DNA of 64,000 bases from positions 186,001-250,000 of the forward strand of contig JASANH010000484.1 in the NCBI GenBank assembly GCA_030248295.1, given 5' to 3'. The first letter of the stretch is position 1, and each line of letters starts with the position of its first letter. Source of the DNA: Mesodorylaimus sp. YZB2_4. Lineage: Eukaryota > Nematoda > Enoplea > Dorylaimida > Dorylaimidae. The position numbers and the translations under genes are program-made. Shown in pieces: positions 58,616 through 64,000 of this stretch. A model generated the notes under the pieces. That model was given only the letters and a program-made list of their open reading frames with translations, was not told the origin of the DNA and did no database searches.

Positions 58616-59824
58616 ATGGTTATTCTCGATGAAACGAAGGAGAAAGACGTGTTTCGAGATACGCCTGTCCGACTTTTGGGTGCGTTGTCTTTGGAGTGAT
58701 CAATCGATTGTCGTCATCTAAACGGAATCATTACAGGATATGCAAACGAAGTAGGCGAATCGTTTAGGTCGTTGGTCCATGTGAACTTGGTCCGACTGTC
58801 TTATGTGATCGCCAGTGGATACGTAGTCGCCGATACTTTCCACAAAAGTGAGAAGGCGTATAATGTAAGTCCTACAATTTTTGTTTAAATTTCTTGCCTG
58901 TTCTCACTTTTAGAGTGAGAGTGAGTGGGGCGGCCTGTGATCCAGAGTAGTCTCGATCGGTCCTCCATCTATGGCCTATACTGTGCTGCAGTACCCTGTA
59001 GGATTGTTTCACCATATATTAATCGATGTGCTGCTGGATCATCCGATGTAAGAGGGGATATTGGCGGTGATATCTTGCGCCTTTCAGATGCAGCATAAGA
59101 CGAGAGAAATACGACGTCAGCAAGTGACACGGGCTGCTGTCGACACGCTCATTTGGCAGGCCTTTGCCTCGGTCATTATACCTGGCTTTACGATCAATCG
59201 CATTTGCTGGCTTAGTTTGAAGGTCCTTGCCAGGTATGCACAGTCGGGTGCCTGTGTATTGTTGAGTAGGCGGGCTCACGGTGTCTAAATTCCTTGCTTC
59301 GGACGTATAACACGAGCCACTAGCCTGGCCGTAGGTCGAGGCCTTGGTGGTACAGTGCGTCGTCAGCACGCTACGCTGAACTGATAATCCGATAGACGCG
59401 GGTTCGAATCCCGCCCAGGGATTAGTAACTGAATGCCATGCAGCCATGACCACCGTGGTGCCACATCCTGCACTCTTGTGCTATGATCCCCCCGTGAATG
59501 TTGCGTTTGGCTTTTTTCTTAGACTTATTGTCAGGGTATGCAAAGAGAGCACATGCTTTGGGCTTAGGCGGTAAGCCAAATTAAACACTCGTTAGGGCAT
59601 AGCCCGTTGTTGAATTGAGCATCACCTGTTTGTGTGGAACCCTTTCTTTCAGATCAGTGCCCAAGTGGCCCTTAGCGATACGTAAATGGACGACAACTGG
59701 GATCGGCTTAGGCTCGATCCCGTTCATCGTGCACCCGATCGATACTGGTGTGCATTACATAATGGATCGCAGCGTTCGCAGATGGTATCAGGAGTTACCA
59801 GAAGTGGTCGTGGTGGACAAATAG
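58616..59824 (+). CDS. MTFP1: Mitochondrial fission process protein 1
   Basis: Inner mitochondrial membrane protein (MTP18) that promotes mitochondrial fission. Exons 58616-58679, 58737-58864, 59088-59233 and 59653-59824 give 169 aa (vertebrate about 166). Family blocks: VFRDTPVRLLGYANEVGESF, LVRLSYVIASGYVVADTFHK, VDTLIWQAFASVIIPGFTIN and WPLAIRKWTTTGIG followed by FIVHPIDTGVHYIMDRSVR. Hydrophobic segments match the expected membrane spans. An AATAAA signal is at 59984-59989, about 160 nt after the stop. Intron 3 contains a tRNA-like sequence. Confidence 0.95.
59341..59420 (+). repeat. tRNA-like sequence in MTFP1 intron 3
   Basis: About 80 nt with an A box (TGGTACAGTGCG), a perfect B box (GGTTCGAATCC), a T-stem GCGGG/CCCGC and a six-pair acceptor stem CCTTGG/CCAGGG. 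The anticodon loop CTGATAA would read GAT, rare for nuclear Ile tRNAs, and the anticodon stem pairs poorly. Either a tRNA pseudogene or a SINE head. Confidence 0.5.
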
Positions 59825-60246
59825 AAATGCTTCCTACTCTAGGTCAGCTGTTTGCTTCAGGGTTCATCCTAGCGGTGCTCAAGGTTTTCCATGGCGTTGT
59901 GAGGCCATAGTATTGGTAGATAGTCGGTGAGAGTCCTCCTCAATGCTATGCTAGTTTCTGTCCTCCGTGTTCTGGATGCCAGTAATAAATAATCTCTAAT
60001 TTGAATTTTTGTAGTAAAAGTATAGATCTGATGGCTTGCGATGCTTGCTTGGTGCAGTTTTACCTGCCCTACTTTGTTGCTAAGAGGTTCTTGGTTATTA
60101 CCCGTTGGGTATGCGTGCACTCGCAGCATGCGAGGCGCCAGTGAAACATCAACCCGCCTGGTTGAGTCCCACTTGTGCTACTTACTTTGTGCATGCACTC
60201 TGTATTGTGTTACACGTGGACAAGCGACCACTGAAAAGTGTTTCAG

Positions 60247-60886
60247 ATGGCATTCTTTGCACCCATCGACCTGCCTGATCTCTCGGACATGTGTCCGAAC
60301 TGGCTCGACTCCGTGTTCCGAAAGTACGAGAATATCGTGGACGAAGAAGTGGCATTGGCTGCAGCTGAAGCAGAGTTGACACATCGAGTAAGTGATGGCG
60401 TGCGAGCATAGGCTGGCTAGCAGTGGACGTGACTGGGGTTTGTTTCAGAGCAAGGGTATCGCCCACCAGTATTCTGACATCACGCCAATCGGTCGTTTGA
60501 ACGATGTAAGTGACACCTGCTCCAACTGATCGAAGGCCGACCAGGTGGTATTCTAGGGTGGCGACAACATGGACGACCACGAGGAAGAGGAGGAGGAAGA
60601 AGAAGGCGATCCCGGAGACGAGGAATACGAGAGCGGGGGCGAGGGGGACATGGACGATATGGACGCGGATGACTATTACATCGAAGATACCACTGGCGCT
60701 CTCGAAACGACGGCCACGAGTCCAGTGACGGTCAGCGCCACCATCACTTTGCCCCTGCCCACCACCAGCACATCGACTGCCAATGACCATAGCTTAGCCA
60801 TGGACCCCGAGGACGTCGCGGTCGCAAATGAACCTGATCCCGATCCTGTTGTGATTGAGGAAACGACCCCTGGCAGTCAGAGTTGA
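60247..60886 (+). CDS. ANAPC15: ANAPC15-like acidic protein (anaphase-promoting complex subunit)
   Basis: Exons 60247-60387, 60449-60505 and 60557-60886 (175 aa), all in phase 0. APC15 is a small acidic APC/C subunit needed for mitotic checkpoint complex turnover. Similarity is in the layout: an N-terminal tryptophan and acidic helix (NWLDSVFRKYENIVDEEVA), a SKGIAHQ stretch, the ITPIGR motif equivalent to the vertebrate VPIGK, then a long Glu/Asp run (DDHEEEEEEEEGD) and DMDDMDADDYYIED. The C-terminal 60 residues are Thr/Pro-rich and not typical. The ATG follows an AG directly, so a 5' non-coding exon is likely. Identification rests on short motifs and is moderately sure. Confidence 0.6.
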
Positions 60887-61223
60887 ATGCGTGCACGCGG
60901 TGCCCTCACTGTGTTACCGATTTCTATGCTGATCAGAACATGACCATATGGGTTTCTATGTTTTCATTGTAACAGCTTAGGCCACTCGGGTGCGTGGGGT
61001 CTCGTAAGCGGGGCATCAATCATCTGTTGCTACGTCCATTCCCTCGATGCTCGTCCTCAGAACATGCATTCTGATGCAGGACAGAGTTCACTTAATTCAT
61101 GAAGGCTGACGTTGCCATGCCGATGCCATGGTGGCCGTGGGTTGCGCAGATTTCATTCCCTGGCCGCCTTTGCTGGAGTCATTCTGTTAAAGAATGGGAG
61201 GCTGGTAGGTCGAGTCAGTGAGC

Positions 61224-63751
61224 ATGCTGACGATGATAGTACTGCTTCCTCTGGCCACTGTGGTCAGTGGCCAGAGTACCCTGATTGCAAATGCTGCCAT
61301 TACGATGCCTGTCACGAGAGTCTCGAGTGCAAGTACACCAGCAACACTGGCAAACAGTGGTGCAGCTGCCACAACGGGACCAACCAGTGCCACCCGAACG
61401 GGCGCATTGACCACACCCGCCTCGCCAAACCACTCAGCGACCACGAGGGCAGCAGCAGCGACCACACAGGCCGCTTCTCCAACACTGACCATGCTCAGTT
61501 CAAGGTCCGCTACACCTGCAAATTCCACATCGGGTTCGACTGCGTCTACTGTGAAAATATCTTCTGCGAGTCCACTAGAACCCGCAGCGACGTCCCTGCC
61601 AAAGACCAGTGCCACCAACCGTGCCTCTGCGACTCCGACTGCAGTCTCCTCGTCGACACCTCCAATGACTTCGAGAGCACCAACCACTGCTGCAGCCATG
61701 CTTCTGACCTCGGCAGCACCCGCGACGCCAACAACAGTGAGGGCAACCGGTGCAACGTGGGTCAGCTCAGCATCGAATGCGGCGACTATTCCAGGCACAA
61801 CAAGACTACCATCTGCAATGCCGAGCTCGGCCAGGCCAGTCTCAGCCGCAGCCACCTCGATGCTAAGCGTTACACTGGGAGTGACCGCGGGCACATTGAG
61901 ACCAACGACAAAGGCTGCTGGCTTGTCCACGGAGCCAATTGTTTTACCAGTTCCAGCCGCCCCTGTACCGAGTAGGCCCGCCATGACCTTACCGCCAGAC
62001 GTGGCCATATTCACAGGCCCACTGGATGAAGTAACAGGCGGGACAGGTCCTCGTCGGCCAGTGCCCATGCCTGTCAACGACTCGGTCATGCAGACCATAT
62101 TCGTCGCCTCCAACACATCCATTCCCGCAGTCAGCCAACTACCACCAGTCAACTGTCCACCAGCCTCCGCCTGGATCTACAACCGAATCCTGTATCAGTG
62201 CTACGGTCCTGAGGACCATATGGTTGGCTTCCATCCCGTCGGTCAGTGAGTGGCCTGTTCATTTGTGTCCACCCTGCTACCCTTCTTTTCAGCATGCGTG
62301 CCAGCCAAGAATGTGCAACTGTCTGTCGGCTCGTTCTGGAACGATACCCAGTTCAAAGTGCACTGCAAGAGGATCTCGGCCATCAGCCTGGCGCTGACCC
62401 CAGTCGGTAAGTGCACTGGCATGCGTGCCTTCCATGACACCAGCCTGTCCTTGCAGCGTGCATAGTCGACGGAATGGAGGTCCCTGTTGGCGAGGATGGT
62501 CGATGTGTCAAGAGCCCCACGAACGAGCTCATCAACTGGGAGAAGGAAGGCGGGTGCCAGTACGCGAACACTACCTACCACTACAAGGACATATGGTTGT
62601 CCCAGGACGGCAAGTACTGGATCAGCTGCGAGAATGTGAACGGCATGTGGATCGCGGCTGCCCAGGGTAAGCGGTGTGCCGCATCAGAAATACTGTCCCG
62701 TCCATGCCTCTGTCGGAGCACACTAGCAGGGTCAAGCCTGTCTAATCTACCTGCCGAAGGGTTCCGTAAGTGCAATGCAAGCATCAGGCATTGTACCAGC
62801 CGTCCCCATACTGCTCTTCCATTTAGCCTGCATCCTGTCAGACACGCGGTTGGTTCCGGTCGGCAATACTGGCCAGATCGGCATGCAGGCTTACAAGTGT
62901 CAACGGGACCACAGCGATTTGAGCAGGGCAATTCTGATGCCCCTTGCAGGTAAGGAAAGACGGACTACCATCAGAAAATGCATGTCTGCACGTTGCAGCT
63001 GATGCCATCGACGTCACCAAGAACAAAACGCGTTTGGATGAAAGTTTGGGCGTGGGCCAAGGTGAGCACACTGGTTTATGGCTGCTTCCCACCCTGAAAC
63101 TGTGACCCTGTGCCGCCGTCGTAAGGTCTCCCTTATGACCCCAGGTCTGTCCACATTGAAATCCTACAGCATAGCCCCAGCAGCGTTATTATGCGTGTCC
63201 TTGTGTACCATGCCGTCTAGTGCGCTTTTGAGTGCTTGGCATTGGAATAAGTAGAAATAGCAAATAAGGTGAGGATTTACAGTGTGCAAGTTGGATCCCC
63301 CCCCCTCCCCCAACGGACGGGATGGACTCGACCACCACCCACACCCAAATGCAGCACATTTTCAGGCTACCCTCGCTGCCACAAGAACGTCACCTTCTCC
63401 CCCATAATCAACTGGAAAATTGGTGGTATCCGAGACTATTATATTCCCCGCGGGGTCAAATCCCTGGCCCAATGCCAAGCCGACTGCGCGGCCGTGGACG
63501 ACTGCTACTTGGCCACGGTGACCAACACGTCCAATTGCTATCTCCTCACCACCTCCTCATGGACAGCCTGTCAGTACGAGACCAAAGGACACTTCGGGGT
63601 CATGCTCGAACGATGCACCACGTTCCGCCCATGTCCATCGGTCTACAAACGATGCGCAGAGCCCAACTGCTTTCTCCAAAGAATGCTCTCCTCCTTCTGC
63701 GAAAGTGGTGGAGACCCTCAGGCCGCATTGAAATGCAACGATAGACAGTGA
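61224..63751 (+). CDS. Secreted mucin-like protein with cysteine-repeat and PAN-like domains
   Basis: Exons 61224-62241, 62293-62406, 62457-62666, 62827-62949, 62999-63061 and 63366-63751 give 637 aa. A signal peptide (MLTMIVLLPLATVVSG) precedes about 270 Thr/Ser/Ala/Pro-rich residues, expected to be heavily O-glycosylated. Then come related cysteine segments, mostly one per exon: CPPASAW..LYQCYG, CVPAKNV..GSFW..FKVHC, CIVDGME..GKYWISC and CILSDTR..MQAYKC. They resemble small fibronectin-type-I-like repeats seen in nematode MIG-18-type proteins, though this is tentative. The last exon is cysteine-rich and PAN/apple-like (KSLAQCQADCAAVDDCYLAT, NCYLLTTSSW). All internal exons are phase 1-1, which permits exon shuffling. 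Likely cuticle, mucus or matrix; function unknown. Confidence 0.8.
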
Positions 63752-64000
63752 TTATTCCCGCACTCACTATCATATGCAATATGGTGTACTGTTATAAACA
63801 TGGCATCGTCCATTCTGGTCCTACTACAGTCACACACGAAACATAGGTCACGTAAAGCCCTCGATATATCCCTGCCCACTGTACACACTCCCCGCACGCA
63901 CCTCTAAGAACGCAATCATAACACGTGTTACCTGAATGCACGACTCGCACGACTAATTGAAATCGGAATAAGTAAAACGAGGAACCGATTGTACAAGACG
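63752..64000. other. 3' flank of the mucin-like gene
   Basis: Non-coding; no AATAAA seen before the window ends. Confidence 0.4.

Noticed and set aside
59341..59420. Functional tRNA-Ile (GAT)
   Set aside because: The anticodon stem pairs poorly and GAT is unusual for nuclear Ile tRNAs; a SINE or pseudogene fits better.
61112..61975. Cysteine/serine-rich 287-codon frame and 321-codon minus frame
   Set aside because: Both are shadows of the Thr/Ser/Ala-rich mucin exon, whose repeated codons keep other frames open.

Overview
This window is animal nuclear DNA. Genes are split by many short GT-AG introns (most 40-100 bp), several products are secreted or membrane proteins, and there are animal cilium, oligosaccharyltransferase and mitochondrial-fission genes. 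Two chemoreceptor-like 7TM genes of the broad nematode-SRSX style, PAN-domain proteins and a membrane-tethered Cu/Zn SOD pair suggest a small invertebrate, perhaps an ecdysozoan. The phylum is not proven from this sequence. Exon models below were built by hand; for most genes every junction has an AG acceptor and GT donor, and phases sum to a complete frame.

Left part (1-24.8 kb): an unrecognised gene fragment; SOD-A (+); a repeat-rich gap with a nested transposon; SEM1/DSS1 (+) tail-to-tail with MKS1 (-), a ciliary transition-zone B9 protein; SOD-B (-); two tandem PAN-domain secreted proteins (-); a chymotrypsin-fold protease (-); an intronless 7TM receptor (-).

Middle (24.8-34.4 kb): mostly non-coding DNA with a large foldback element (about 450-bp arms), a second 7TM receptor broken by a G14 run, and a third PAN protein that also carries a thrombospondin type 1 (TSP1) domain.

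Right part (34.7-64 kb): a compact housekeeping block on the minus strand, METTL6, WDR11, STT3B, FAM114A and a CLC-3/4/5-type chloride/proton exchanger, separated by only 0.3-1 kb. A divergent promoter region of 316 bp follows, then MTFP1, an ANAPC15-like gene and a secreted mucin-like, cysteine-repeat and PAN-like protein on the plus strand. A Mutator-like element with 10-bp target duplications sits in a FAM114A intron.

The most unusual content is the PAN/TSP1 secreted family: three paralogues with matching exon lengths but different sets of domains, two sharing a previously unfamiliar cysteine-rich C-terminal module. The window also preserves a readable record of nested and foldback DNA transposons.
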